Assembly: GCF_910592395.1 (NCBI RefSeq)
Contig: NC_088308.1
Location: 4,650,001-4,714,000, forward strand
DNA: 64,000 bases
Source: Lineus longissimus
Lineage: Eukaryota > Nemertea > Pilidiophora > Heteronemertea > Lineidae
Direction: 5' to 3'
Part shown: one piece after another, positions 1 through 14,066 of the stretch
Layout of the letters: each line of letters opens with the position of its first letter
Position numbering within the stretch: the first letter of the stretch is position 1
Made by a program: the position numbers and the translations under genes
The notes under the pieces: model-generated
Told to the model about the DNA's origin: nothing
The model's input: only the letters and a program-made list of their open reading frames with translations
The model's database searches: none

Positions 1-3000
1 AGACTTGTACCATAATCCTGTCAAATTCAAGGGTCACTGCCAATGCCTGCTGATTGACTTGAGAGAGTAGTCTTGGGGAGAAAATTACCAAAACTTTGAA
101 GTTCTGTTCTCTTTCAACAATGGTGTTCCTTTTCAGCTCTCATTGACTTGTGTGGACCATTGGGAATCTACCATGAAGCAACCATCCCAAACAGTGGATC
201 TTTTTAATGTTGTTATGTTTCAGAGCTTTGATGTACCAACCTTTAGCCCAGTTATATGCTTCATTATTGTCTCTTATTCTAATGAATCTGTTCTTTTTGG
301 GTGTGGTGTCTTGCTATTCATTAAGTAGCTGCTTCCTTTATCGTATCACCTTTCATGGATGAATAGTTTTGTAGCAAAACATTTGACTGTCCCCGAAATA
401 ATGACAACATGAACAAAGCAGGTAAGTATCGGTATCACGAAAATCTGACAATTCAGATTATATTACATTATGATGAGACAATCTTTATGACAATGGTCAG
501 AATCTTGACTTTGGCATGGAATTTTCTGCAATTGATGGCCTAATGGCTGCTTCTTAATCACTGCCATATTGGTCAAGTTGGAGATGCTTTACTCCTCTGA
601 AGAATCAGAAGCCCTTGTCAGGATGACGCAGGAGCACCGCGGTGGCCAAGGTTTGAAGGTGAGTGCAATTTCTGGTCGTGCATGTCCTAGGCTTACCAAG
701 AAACCGACTAGATTATATAGTCCATTCAATGATGTCGGTCTGCTGCCAGGGGCCATGCGAAACCTGAAAAACCTGTCTCCTCTTTGACCACGCTTTTCCT
801 TAATCTACTTTTAATACTTTAAAACGTGATTTTTGCAATCTTTGTTAAGATGAGGTCATTAAATGGAGATGTTACCATATCTGATGTCTGACGGAACAAT
901 GATATCTAAGGTTGTCCCTGTCGTCTGCTGATCTGTCATCATAATAGAATGATAAACGACGGTGCAGAGTACTTCCGTCACAAATTTCACTCTCGTTCGA
1001 ATTAGATTAATGTCAATAAAATTAGGAAGACATGACTGTTAGGCAAAGTACACCGTGCGCTGATCAGTCTTTGCGTTCATAAACATGCCAAGTCCATCTG
1101 GAGTCTTTTCGATATCTCACGAATTTGTGGAAAATAAAAGATGCAAGTGCTGATTCGACTGAAATATACGTTCACTGTTTCCCTGAGACTGAAAGTTCTT
1201 CTGCAGTTAATCTGCTCTCAAATGGCCTCTTATGCCACCGTAATGAAAGTATTTTGTCAAATGCCAAATTGCCGAAAAATGATCTTTGGAACTTAGTGTC
1301 AAACCCCATTTATCTTCATGAACTTATTGCCTCTGAAAAGACAAAGACTGTGGTCCTGTTGGTTACATTGTGGCCGTTTACTGGGGGAGTTGATCCATAT
1401 TGCAGCAGCCGCATCATGCATCAAACTTTGACCTATTGTCTAAAAAACTGAAGATTGGTGCTATAAACGTCACCAACAGTGGCTATTACGCCGTCTCCAA
1501 ACATTCAGCCATCTTTTAGCGGTTTGTGCTGTATGAATTATGCTCTCATTGATTTATGATTTCCCCATTATCTTGGTTGAGAATTTGCGAAGAATGATCT
1601 AAAACGCATGGGAATTTTGCTCGGGGAAGTCCATGATGTGTTTGTTTATGGTAAATCGGTTATAAATCATAATTTGTATGGTAAGCTCTTGATCTACACC
1701 TGCTTTGTACTTTATTTTGACATCTTTGAATCAATTTAAGACTGGGTACATCTGCATGATTAAGCTTTATGGGTCTTCAACAAAATGATACTGTATCTGA
1801 AGTATAATGGCACTTAAAGGTCTTGGTTTTAGGAATAATGCCTCGAAAACCACAAAGTTTTGCTTTAATATGACAAGTCTTTAATGTGCCTTGCGTAATA
1901 AGTTAACATTGAGCTGACAACATCGCCAAGTGATTCTTGATGCTAAAGTACTTTGTGCAATTTAGTATCTTCATACCAATCTGTATATCAGTAAACATCA
2001 TCATCTTATTAGGGTGTGTGTGGGCCCAGCATTCTCCCTCACCCCCTGTCTTTAGGGCCTGCTTGAGGGTTGCCCTTCGGCACCAGGCACATGCCTAGTT
2101 CAGGCTGGGGTGAACCACAACCCTCCCTTCTGTAATGAAAAACTCCCTGACTGCAGTCAGAAAATTCATTACTGAAATCATTTTCAAGATAACCATCGGC
2201 GATGTCAAATCTTTGGTTACCAAGTGCCAAAAAAATTTGAACTTTCCTCTTCATTGGTTTAAGACTGATTTCTCATGATGCTTATCGGTGAACAGAAAAA
2301 GGATATTTAACACTTCAGGCCAAGGGTATTCATAACCACAATAGGAGTTTTTCTCCTTTAAAGCTTTCTTTGTTGCCAGGCCGATAGTGCATCTGATAAA
2401 CCTCTCCATGCCATTCTCAATCTAATCGTTACATGTTCATTATGACTGATCGCTCTGAAATCTTGTGCTAAATGACGAAACCTAACCCAGTTTGCATGTG
2501 CCTTTTCGCGTAGCTGTTAAAAGGCATTTGACACTGGTTGACTAGGAGCAAGTCATATCTGTGGGCTATTACGCCTGGTGGTCTTTAACGGCGTACTTCT
2601 CGCTTAGAAACTCTGCCTTGTAAGTATTGTCAACCCTGGGAGGCTATTGATCAGCTTACGCCTTGACTCCATCGGAAAGAAACGGAAACTTGCCCACGTG
2701 CTTGGCGCAAGTGTGACTCAAATGACCTCGCGCCTGTTGAATATCGTCAAAAGAAATCGGAACAATTGGCGGTCTAGCAATGCCAAATCTCTCAAGTTAC
2801 ACCTAACGTATTGCGACCCTTACAAACTCAGTGTCGGAGTTATTTAATCTTGCATCGTCCTTGAGTTTATCGTGCCATCAGATTGGCACTTGTTCATTTG
2901 GTCGTTGATTAACTGTGTTTTACAATGTGATTAAGTTATGATTCCATGTTGCCTTTCACTTGTTGAGGAGTGTTGCCTGTCTCTGGGGGAGATAAAATCC

Positions 3001-6000
3001 AAATAACTCTAACCCTTCTACAATTTGGGAAATAATGGTGGTTAAAAGCATACTATTGCTTCCACCACTGGACTTGGCTTTTGTTATCAAACGTGAAAGT
3101 GAACTTGAGAATGTTCTGAAATGTTGATGTTATCATCTGTGAGGTCAGGTCATTGGCTATTGTGCTTCAATAGTTGAATTCGGACTCTTGGTGCAGCCCA
3201 GCAATCCAGTAAAGTAGAATTTGGACTTTTGTGCAGTCCAGCAAACCAGCCCGCATAACAGAAATCATCTGTCATTTCCTGCATTTGGGTCTTCACTGAT
3301 AACTTATAGAAGTCATAACTGTTCGTGAGGTGAGAGCTATCCGCATCTGAAGTTTGAAACAAACCTTGTTTGGGTACCTAACCTTTTATAATTCCCTCAA
3401 CAAGCTTTTAAAATTTAGACACCAGGATCAAATTCTTGAAAGTGAAATCTGAGAAAGATTCCTTTTGGCAATTTAGCCCTTAAAACAACATCTGTATTTG
3501 AAAAATGAAACCGTTTGAGAAGTTGAGCTCAGTTCCTATGCAAATTGGCAGGGTGTTCATTTCCATAAGTGTGCCCGTTACAAATTCATAGCAAATTTCA
3601 AATCACTTATGCTGGGACCCTTTCTTCGGCCCTTTCTTTACCAAGTTAATTCATGGTGTACAACCAGATCGTGTCTCTCGCTTTCATTATGTCACCACAA
3701 AGCTTTCTTGTCACTGGAGTCTATTAAGTCTTGGGAGAAAGTTCCTCAACGAAATTGATAGCATATTATGGCTGCTTGTTGACTTTGCCCTGACAGCCCC
3801 TTCATTGTTCTTTTCTAATGTGGGAAACTTCATAATAAGGTTCTCCCGGGGTGAAATTGGCTAAGGGTGGAATTCATTTTCGGGAGCGTATTGTCAAGTT
3901 GAAAATGGCACCTGATTGAAGAGGTTAACAGGGCACGTAAATCGCAAGATGCAGTTAGGGAGAGGGTCCCAGTATGAATTTAATAGGACGGTGTGGATCA
4001 TAACACCCTTGCCTCAAGGAAAACTGCTCATTTCTTAACAAACAATATGGGGACGTGGTATATGTTTAGGGGGCTTCATTTGGGGTCGAAGAGCAGATGA
4101 GAGCTTTGTACCCTACTGCCAATTAGTGGGAAGCTGGTTCTGCCCTTTCTTGGAGGAGTATTCAAGGGTTTAACCAGATCATGAATGGGTGGTTTCCAAG
4201 AAGGAATTTTATTCACGTAACTGGTCGACATAACCTGATAATTCGCGATCATGTTATTGGTGTAGTGGTATTAATATTACAGTTCTTGGTTCATGGTTAT
4301 TGCTCGTCTTTTGTTATGGTGACGTTTTGCAGCTGTTTTTGAATTGGTTACGAAATTGGTTTTACACCATATCCTGTTTGATACCCTATCCTGTTTAGAA
4401 AGCAGCCTTTCTTAGTTTGGGAGAATTCGTTGGGGCATTTCCTTGGTTTTATTCATGTTTGCGAGCAGCAAACTCCATGTTTTCCAGCAAAACTTTCTTT
4501 TGTTGCTAATGATGCAAACATCCTATCAACAGATTCTAAACTTTGGTTGTTTCAACTGTTGTCCTTTGACTTCCTTGGACGTACACAAGAATTGTTGACT
4601 GTCAATATATGCCAAAAGGTTCCAGCTAATTTCCATTTATAAAGAGCAGGAACTGTCATCCCTCATGTTTTGATAAAACTATTTTCCAGCAAATACAATC
4701 TATATCATTTTAGTAAAAAGATGCTTGGGTGAATTTGCATAAATTAAAGTTGACATGCTGGCTGTGAGCATCATTTTAATGAGCAGCCAGATGGAAAAAC
4801 AACAGACAATCATTTGGAATCAATCTAAGACAGACAGATCTCAATGAAAAATGAAACGAATTAATAGAATTGTGTGGTTTGCGTTTTCTCAATGCGACAG
4901 TTCTCGGTATTGTGGTCTTCGTTTAGCCAGAGGTTAACCGGACCCTAATGGGATGAATAGAGTTAATGGGTGGTTCTATTGATGGCTGAGATTTAATTTC
5001 AATGCCACAAAGGGAATTATTTTTGTTGAAAAATAGACAAAAATAGGAGAAATCATCTTATTCCGTGGCTCATGGCTAGCCATATGTCTGCGTTTTTGGC
5101 ATTTGTTCACCTAATCAACCAGACTGTTCGTTTGAAATCTCGTATTTGAACCAAAGAGGATAAATTCGAACTGGCAGTGTTTTGTCTTGAAGTTTACACT
5201 TTTCTTGAGGAAAAATTGTCAATATACCAGCTGTCTTACTAGCAAAAGCTGTAGAACTTGATCTTTTGTCCAAAATGTCACTTGGTCCACTGGCCACGTG
5301 CACTATGTCATATGACTGCGCTCATTCGAGGTTTGGGTTAGACTATTATGGTTAACTTGACAGTCACTTGTCTTGATCAAAGTCAAGACCTGGTATCCCA
5401 TCACCTGCCCATCTATTGCAATCTCATTCATCTCTCTGAAGCCTACTTTCTCCAAAAAAATCTGCCTGTCCGTCTTATTGTTTAATTCACCTCCAATTGA
5501 AATCTGTTCATCAAACTATTAACTTCAGACTTCGGCCACGAGTATACTTCAAATCCTTGAGGAAAATTCCCTCTCACTTAACGGTCACTTGACGTCTGTC
5601 TGCCACCCGATGCTCACTTATCGTTAAGGACCTCCAGCGTCGAAAATTGTCACCGTATACCAGTACTGCTAAGTAATAATTGGACTAACCTGTCATGCCT
5701 GTTGTCAATGGAGAGTCCGCTGCACCGTTTGAATTCTTGTTTTGACATTGTTTGGTCAAGAAGTGCCCCCACTTCGATATGGCAAGCTGCTGCCCACTGA
5801 GTGACCATTCTCTGGTCATGTTCTATCCGTTGCGGGACACCATCCCTATTCTCTGGTCTTCAGGTTACAATTGAAACAAGGCATTTCTTGTGGTATCAGA
5901 TCAACTGGAACATATAGCTTGATTCTCGATTCAACATTTGTCTTACTGGGATTTACAGATTTTTGGATGGCCGGTCCTATTCTTACTAGCTTTCTGTTTT

Positions 6001-6421
6001 TGTTGTAATTCAGCCAACGTTGGTGAAGAAAGTGCACCACCCATTATATGGAGGGTCAGTCACTAGTATAACCTCTCACGAATTGCTCATAAAATGGGGA
6101 GTTTACATATGGGTCGGTAAAAACTAAGGTGGGAATATATAATTTGTGTGTTCACATCAAATCTTGATGATGACCACTTGACCGATAGTCATGTCTGCAT
6201 ACAAAATAGAAAATTACTTCAAAACACTGCTATAAGCTTGTGGCTCCACCTTCTAAATTGCATCTGAACTAAAACAGGCCGTCCTCATTACAGAACAATA
6301 GTGACTTTTCGATTTATTGTCCGAGACATCAGAGGTGTGTTGAAGAGTTGCGTACAAAGCGCTCCTCTTCATAAACCATCAGCGGTTTTGTTTGTGGTTG
6401 TTCTAGATTGTGGTGAAAAGA

Positions 6422-6459
6422 TTGGACCAATTTGAGATGTTCATCTCAAATTGGTCCAA
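6422..6459. repeat. perfect 18-bp inverted repeat with a 2-nt loop
   Basis: Positions 6,422-6,439 are the exact reverse complement of 6,442-6,459, with only TT between them. The arm reads TTGGACCAATTTGAGATG. No mismatch is present, so it is either recent or maintained. It has no associated ORF, and the loop is too short for a microRNA precursor. Confidence 0.9.
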
Positions 6460-9400
6460 CGTGATAAAAGCTTGGAAGACTCTTGGCTCCACCAAAGCTT
6501 TTTGACCTAAGACTTCTTACAAATGGGCTTTTGAAGAAGCTGATATTAAACTTTAATTGTCAAGTTCTGATCATCTTGATGCATGTAGCAATATTTTTTG
6601 GCCGCTAAAATATTAGAGATGGCAACAGGAGTGAAAAAACTCTGTTTCAAAGTATCTTTTTCAGTTCCTTTATTTAGTCCACAACTGTTGCCATCTTGAG
6701 ACTTGTGCAGCCCTCTCCTCGGCACCGAGTCGATTGTCGTTCCGTCGATTAAACACTGCAAAAAAGTGTGTTTGCCATTCCGCATGAACAACTCCATAGT
6801 TACTCGCTCCAACCCTCTCAACATTTGAATAGATAATGCACTTTTGTGGTCACAGCCACATTTTGCATCCCATGAGTTAACAATGCTAATAATGATATCA
6901 GTTTGCAAAAATGAGATTTAGAATGAGATTGAAATCAGTCTTTAGTGTAATGCATCATGCATCCTAATAGAAAATCTATTTCATTTGATTTAAGAGCTAC
7001 ATACACATAAAAAAGTATTTGTGGGGCCATTCAGTTTTTTAACAAAGATCACATCCTTATTCCTAGTTAATGGTTTGAAAGTGTGATTGTTGTTCTGCTT
7101 GAGCAGACAGACAGTTATTCTTTTTGTGATACTTTACCTGGCTACGCCTCTAGATTGAATTTTTTTTGAATGAGTTATTTTTTGGGGGATTTTAGTTTGT
7201 TTAGTTGACATTGTGATTATTCAATAGTCCAGAATTCTTCTGATGGAAAACTCTTTAACTACACGATTTGAGCATTGGTCAATATCTGTCCATAAGGACG
7301 GCATGTAACATTTTGGCAATGCTTCTGGTGCAAGCCTGCAAAATGACAATCATGTATTATGAAATGAACTACAAATACATCCTTCTCATGCATGGTTTCA
7401 TTTGATGGACCAAACCTATAACGGTAGCAACTTCAGAAAACATTTTATACCTTAAGAAGGTCGGGAATGTGACCGTCACATTCAAACCATCAGTGCAAGT
7501 TCCAATCAGTTGCATATGATAAAGGGGAGAGAACTAAAGGACACGTTTCTCTTCCCTTTAATCATAGTTTTCTCCCCCTTCAATCATTTCCGCCCCTTAA
7601 ACATATCATCACAAATTTGTTCCCACAAAAAGCAACAAACAAGCAGAGAATTTCAAATCCAAGGTGATTGAAATCTCCGCTTGAACAAATCTAAGAAATG
7701 AGGTATTGTATGAAGTTCAATAAAACATTTTGTCGAGCAAAAATCACGATTTTAATGTATTCGTTTTGAATTATGCGTACATGAGGTTGGTTTGGCTTTG
7801 ATGAAGGGAGATTATTGCGACGTCTTTGAAGAAAGATCACTCCTGATTTAAGTCGTACAATAAGTTAAAGCGGGACTCGTGTGACCCCAGCAGGAGAATC
7901 GCTGTTATTTGGGGTCAAAGCATCTCAAACATTTCCACAACAATCATCTTTGCGGTTTGTGGAGTTGCACAATACCTACTTGCGGAAACGACGGAGAGTT
8001 GCTTGAACTTAATGGCAGTATTACCATTCTTACGCAGCAAGGGTCGTCGCCTGGAAACCGCGGGTATATTCCGTGGATCGTCGTGAAACGTTACCGTTCG
8101 GGAGTTGCATAATGCTGCACGAGGCTGGCGTGGTCTTAGCCCTTGGCGATGAGATTTTGATGGATTTACCATCAATGAAACTCAAGTTAGTATTCTTCAG
8201 ATTTACGCACTGGAATGGATGAGTTTCCTGTACAAGCTCAAACGTTAGTCGTTCATTGTCATTGTCTTGGATTTGCATGAGAAAATATGGATTTGCTGTT
8301 TTGATTTGAGAATTCAAATTGTCTCTGGTATGAAGTTTCTGGATGCAGCAGTAAAAGCAACTTGTGAGGAAGAAAATTGCAAAGCAAGCCTTGAGTTGGT
8401 TGTACCTTGACTGCCAAAACGATCACAGTCTTTAGGCTGTCACATGATGAGCTTGGTTTGTCATTGGGTTTCCATTTAATCTTGTGGATCTAAACCTTAT
8501 TGGTCAATTCAATTCCTATTTATCATGGAGATTTGCTTGCATGACAAGGCCACTCTACAACAAGGCCACTCTTCAACAAGTGCCTTTGTGCAAAAAGCCC
8601 CCGAATTCATTAATTCAGCATCTGATATGCTGGAAATCAAACAGAGAAATGAAGATATCAAATAAACAAGGCTGCCTCTAACGTCTGCATCTGCCCACAG
8701 AACACCTTGTCTGTGCAAATAGGAGCCAAGTACACTTACAGTACTCTCGTGTCGCCAGTCCTTAACTTCATGGAGAGAAGAAAAACACTTGGAGAAATTA
8801 AATCGTTAAATACTTTAGGCATGACTTGATGACTGCAACCATTCAGGGCGCAGAAGTGTTCTTTGAAAGCATTGATGGCGTTTTAGTCTTGGAGTCACTC
8901 GATTTGATTGTTGGCGCTCAGGTTTTATTTGACAGGTGATGCAGTGGCTTCCAAGTCACACAATTGTTGCATTATTTGCCTGTTTAGCGTTAACCAGTTG
9001 CATAAATAGCATTTTCCGACTCCTGGATATGAAAGGAGTTTTGGGTTACCGTTTTTTTATCTGCCTGAAGGCAATCTGTAAAAAATGATTAATGCCGTCA
9101 GAAAAAATGATCCCGCTTTTTTCTGCTGTCAAAAAAATGATCCGATTTTGTCCCCTTGGTGGGTTTTTGGTGCAGAGTGCATAGATCTTTGACATAGCAC
9201 AATGGTTTCAATGGTTTAGTTGTTAAATTTCATATAATATCTTCATTCGTGATGATTATTTCTGCCCCAGTGAATGCCTGAAGGCTATTTGATTTGGTTC
9301 TCACAGGCACACCCATTGTTTTGCCTGTCATAAGCATCATGTCGGGACACTCTTTTACCCCAAGATTTATTGCTTCCAAGACTGGCCATTCTTTCCCAGG

Positions 9401-12400
9401 AAGTTTAGGGGTCTCGTTCAAGATGTTTTATCAATCAGAGCACAGCGGAGGCCAAAAAGGGCAGCAGGTTTTGATAGGAGTTGTCCTGCTCCAAGTGCCC
9501 TTGTGGATTCTTTTCTCAAGACAGAAATTTTATCCTGTTCTATGAAACAGGACATTGCCGCTAGCCTAGAGTGATGCTTTGAGATAGACATTACAGAAAA
9601 TAACAGTGTGTAACTGATTTCGATAAACGTCAGAATATCAAAATATCCTGATTACTTAAATCTTCTCTTGTCCACGAAGTAACAGAGGACACCTAATTTT
9701 TTCAATATTGGTTTCTATTGCCATGAAGGTACAGTGGCTGGGCCATTTACCAAGAATTATGACTTGGGTGTACCCAACCTTATGAAGAATGACCCAACTG
9801 TCTAATTGCTCTTTTGTTACCATCACAAGAAGAGAAAGTCTGATCCATCAACAGAGGTGATTCTGCCCCATTACAATTTGACGCCTGCCTTATTGTGGGT
9901 TAACTGGGCAGCAACAGGTACTAAACATTGCCGGGATGACTTGAGGTTTTGGGCTCGGCTGGAGTGACAGTATTGAGGGTATGGTTGACAAATTACAAGT
10001 GATTAGGAAGATTCAGTGGCCGACTATTAAGTGCTACTGCTTCATGCAGTGGTTCTTTTTGCGGGCTGCTTGGAAAAGGGTTTGGCTTTATAAAGTCATT
10101 GTCAATCTTTGGACTGCACTGATCGAGTCAGGTAAAGTTTGGTCAGCAGTCTGGGCCCCAAGGTCTGAACTGCCCCATCTTATCTGCTGGTCTGATCAGG
10201 TCTGTCAAATCATCTACCCAATCTGAGGTCCTTGCCTTCCCTTTGGTTATGAACTGTACGGTTACCTCTTCAACAGATTTCTTTCAGATGCTAGGCCTTG
10301 TGGCCTTTGTTAGAACTGCCTTCATTGGAATGCCAGAGAATTTTGAATTTTCCCCCAATCCATGCTATCCCTATCCCTTCGAAGGAAAACAAAACTGCTG
10401 TGGCAGATGGTGTAACCGTTGGCTTAGTTGTTTTTGTGCTTTTGAAATTACTCTCAGGAACAAAATGTATATTTGTTTGAAAATTTGATTTGATATTCTA
10501 ATCTCATTACGAAATTGATTACACAATCTCAGAACCTCTCTTGTATTTCAGAAAGGGCATTCTTAAAAGATTCCAGTCTGCTTCAAGTGGCTATTCATTG
10601 TAAGGGATGTTCCTTCCGATTGTTGTCTGTGGCTTAACGCATCCCTTTGTCAGGGACACAGGACACTGATTATCATCATAATGACAAACCCTTGAGTCGG
10701 TTTCCGATCAACTTGAAAGTTTGTCTGCTTCCTCTCATTAATTGACAAAACATAATACAAACATAGCCGATTGAAAGGATGTTAAATCCTGTATTGGTTG
10801 ACAAAAGGCTCTGTTTGGTGTTGGAAACCGTTTCACAGCAGGCATTCATCACTCTCAGGGTGTTATTAGGATTCTCAGAGAAGTTTATGATGCGGTCGCA
10901 TAAAAGGATGAGGCTGTTTCCTCCCGGTGGTCAGCTGGACCGGAAAACGTATCATTTCCTGTGCCGACAGCTCGGAATTGTGATAGTTCATTTTAATTGA
11001 CCCTTCCTGTCATGTTACTGTTTGATTACGGTGAATCTGATGTCCTCTCTTGCAGATTTTGCATCTGTAATGAGGTCAAAAACGAATTGACGTAAGCCAA
11101 AGCAGATGGTTCTGTGACTGTAGTGCCACCTATTGGTTACTGTCCTAACCATTCATTCGGGAGATGCTGTGAAGAAGTTCCATAAGCTGACTCTGGTGGC
11201 GTCAGTTTCCTTCTACTGTGCTCATCTAGTCATCATCATTGTAAACTCGAAGCTTTATATCGAGCTTAAGGCATCTATGAGTTCTAAAGTCTGTCGAATA
11301 TGGCGACATATAGAAGATCATGGTACCATACTCCATAGTCGGTAATGAGAACTGTCCTCAATAGGGAAAACTTAGAAATGGTACCAAAAAACTCAAAAAC
11401 TCTTGTATTACAGTCTATTCGGAAAATATTTGACGCGTAATTGGTGTGTCAGAAATGATGGCTGATGAAAAGTTGCATTATCATAATCGCATCTCGAACC
11501 GTACTGCAAGATTTGTGATGCTGATTGTTGAGAATGTGGTCCAGGTTGTATTGTCATTCATGGTGACTCTTGTCCTCATTTAGGGCAGTCAGCTGGTCCA
11601 CGTATCATTCCAATTGGTGCATCCTTTTATTCTTATTCACCAATGAGAAGATTTACCTGTCAAAGGTGTCATTGTTTGTGATTTTTCCCCGCCCAGCCAC
11701 CCTGATTGTCTTCTGACACTGAATAACCGCTATAGGGCCATAATCATCACCATGCTGTGCATGTCAATCGTGATGGTAGCTGATGCAGGCATCCACAGGC
11801 TGGAGGGGGCCTCAGCAGGTTTTAACTCCATTCATATAAGTTTATAATGGCTGCAATTCACCATTGCGACTGACCTGTTGACCCAGAAATGCTGGGTTTA
11901 CGGTGTTGCACAATACACCCCAAAGAAATGAATTTCAAGTATGTTTAAATTGAAGTTGACAGTGGTGGTGTGGACGCGGGAAATGCGTCCTGAACTGGGG
12001 TCAGTTAGAGCTGTCGTCTGGTTTTAATGGAAATTTGAAGAAGCATATCAACGCTTCTGCACCTGCGCATCAGACTCTGAAACTTTATTCTTTGTCTTTT
12101 TACGTCCCTGGAATTCACTGGCCATTATATTGCATCAAGACAATATTTTGCCGCTATTTTTACATCCTTTTTTGTCACGAGTCTAGTCCTGGTTTTACCG
12201 GCATTTAAATTGTTTGTGTAGTGAAGATTATTTAGCCAATGCCATTGTCACATGGTGATCAGCCACGTTCCCCACACGCGTAGAAGAAGTCTGGCCAACA
12301 GTGGTGGCAGCGATGAGGTGCAAACAGATGCCCAGCTGATTTTTTTATGTCCCCAACGATTGCAGCAAGAAAACACTCACTTGCCGAAGCAGATGGTTCC

Positions 12401-12462
12401 AGTCGGCCCGAGAATTACTCCCGGATGAAAAAACCTGTGTAGTAAAAAGCAAGTGTCTCATG

Positions 12463-12692
12463 TCCCTGATTGTGCAAGATAACTGCTTCTTGCAGTTTGT
12501 ATTCAGAAATGAAAGGTGGCCAGTATCTCACTTTAATCTACCAGGCAGAAGGATTTTGCAGGCAGTCGTGACAAATTCTAAAATGGAGTTGGTTACTTGC
12601 CGTGAATAAAGAATGACAGCATCTCTGATTGTGAAAAGATAACTGCTTTGGAGAAGTGAAAGGTGGCCTGTATCTCGCTTTAATCTCTGTGC
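12463..12692. repeat. diverged direct duplication
   Basis: Two segments about 160 bp apart share the series CTGATTGTG, then AAGATAACTGCTT, then GTGAAAGGTGGCC or AATGAAAGGTGGCC, then CTTTAATCT. The first lies at about 12,463-12,540 and the second at about 12,628-12,692. This looks like an old local duplication and shows no coding potential. Confidence 0.6.
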
Positions 12693-13998
12693 CAGAAACT
12701 ATTGCCTGACTGGTGTTGCCAGCTTCTCCTATTACCCCAAAATGAATTTTTTTGTGCCCTTGTTACATACAGCCAGTGCAGTGGTAAAAAGGGGCGAGAT
12801 GGTCACCTTACCCCTTCTGAAGAATCAGTTCCATGGTAAAGAAGGCCTGCTTCTCACTATACCCCAAACTGTCTTGATTACGACCAAGTGACACCTTGGT
12901 ACAGTGTTAACTGTGAGGTGCTTTTTGATCACGATGCATTCAACTCGTGTTGAGATTTTTTCACCGATAAAACTCAGTTAGTGCAGGTGGGATTGGACGC
13001 CATAGCCATTGGCGGTTGAAATTACTATTCATTGCACTCGAGTTTAGAGTCACCATTTACACTGCAGCGTCTTTCATTCGATTTTATTATGTCGGTTGGA
13101 AATGCCTAGAGGCTATGAGGCCAGACTCCGCAGCATGAAAGGATGAGACAACTCTTATCAGTTGTTGATTAATTGTTGGAAAGAAAGAATGAAAAATTAA
13201 TATGGGGGTTTAGTATTTCCTTTTGATAGTGTTTTTCACTTGGTTTAATTTTTTTCGACTTTGGCGTGGACAAGTGTAGATTGGCCTGAAGTGATACCAC
13301 TTGAAACACACAATGAATTAAACCATTGTCATTTGAAAGGAAAGAAAGATATTGCTTAACCAAATAGTAAAGTAGTGTTTTACCACTTCAAGTCTTCAGG
13401 AGTTAATAACTTCATACTTTATTTCAAGTGCTTTTATCAGTTCTGCAAATATGACTTGTCTGATCCATGTAATCATCACATGTCTTCATTTATGGCGCTT
13501 AATGTCTCAAATGATTGATTCTCTTGAAGTTTTCTGGCAGAATCCTTACTTCGATGTCCATATAGTAGGAACAGGTGCCCGATATTTTTCGTTGAAAAGA
13601 AATTTGTCACAGTTAAAAAGAAATTTGTCACAACTAGTGTTACATTTTGTCCGAAGACATATGCCCCAGAACCGCTCCTGAAAAGATCCTCAGAGCCTTT
13701 TCAGGGGACTACAAAACAGCCTGTCAACGTATCGTATGGGTCTGTTATCTTCAATTCAGTGCACACACCTAATCTCAACTTGTCAACGAAGAAGAAGAAT
13801 ACATCCTTCCTCATATGTTGTTACACATGTCACTCAATTATTAATTAACAAAGTCAGATATTCATTAATGAGATCCTATGTTTTGTCGATTTCAAAAACC
13901 TGCATGGGGAAAACATGATATTGGGTGAATTCAGTGGATAAAGAAAACAAAATGAAAAGCTATTGGTGTTTTGAGATGACATAGAAATGATGAAGAGG

Positions 13999-14066
13999 GC
14001 AGACGATCCTTTTGGTCGAAGCAGACGATCCTTGCTTTGAGCAGACGATCTTTTTGCTCGGAGCAT
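13999..14066. repeat. three-copy minisatellite
   Basis: The 10-mer GCAGACGATC begins at 13,999, 14,021 and 14,041, giving units of 22 and 20 bp. The units share the core GCAGACGATC followed by a T-rich tail. Confidence 0.8.

Noticed and set aside
569-658. Exon-like stretch ending in AAG|GTGAGT, considered as an upstream MRTF exon
   Set aside because: Its open frame ends in phase 0, not the phase 1 needed to join 19,296, and the peptide has no RPEL features.
1125-1451. 108-codon frame on the + strand
   Set aside because: The peptide matches no family I know and does not connect by phase or signal to MRTF.
6546-6908. 120-codon frame on the - strand
   Set aside because: No recognisable domain, no splice context, and AT-rich sequence; chance length is plausible in 64 kb.
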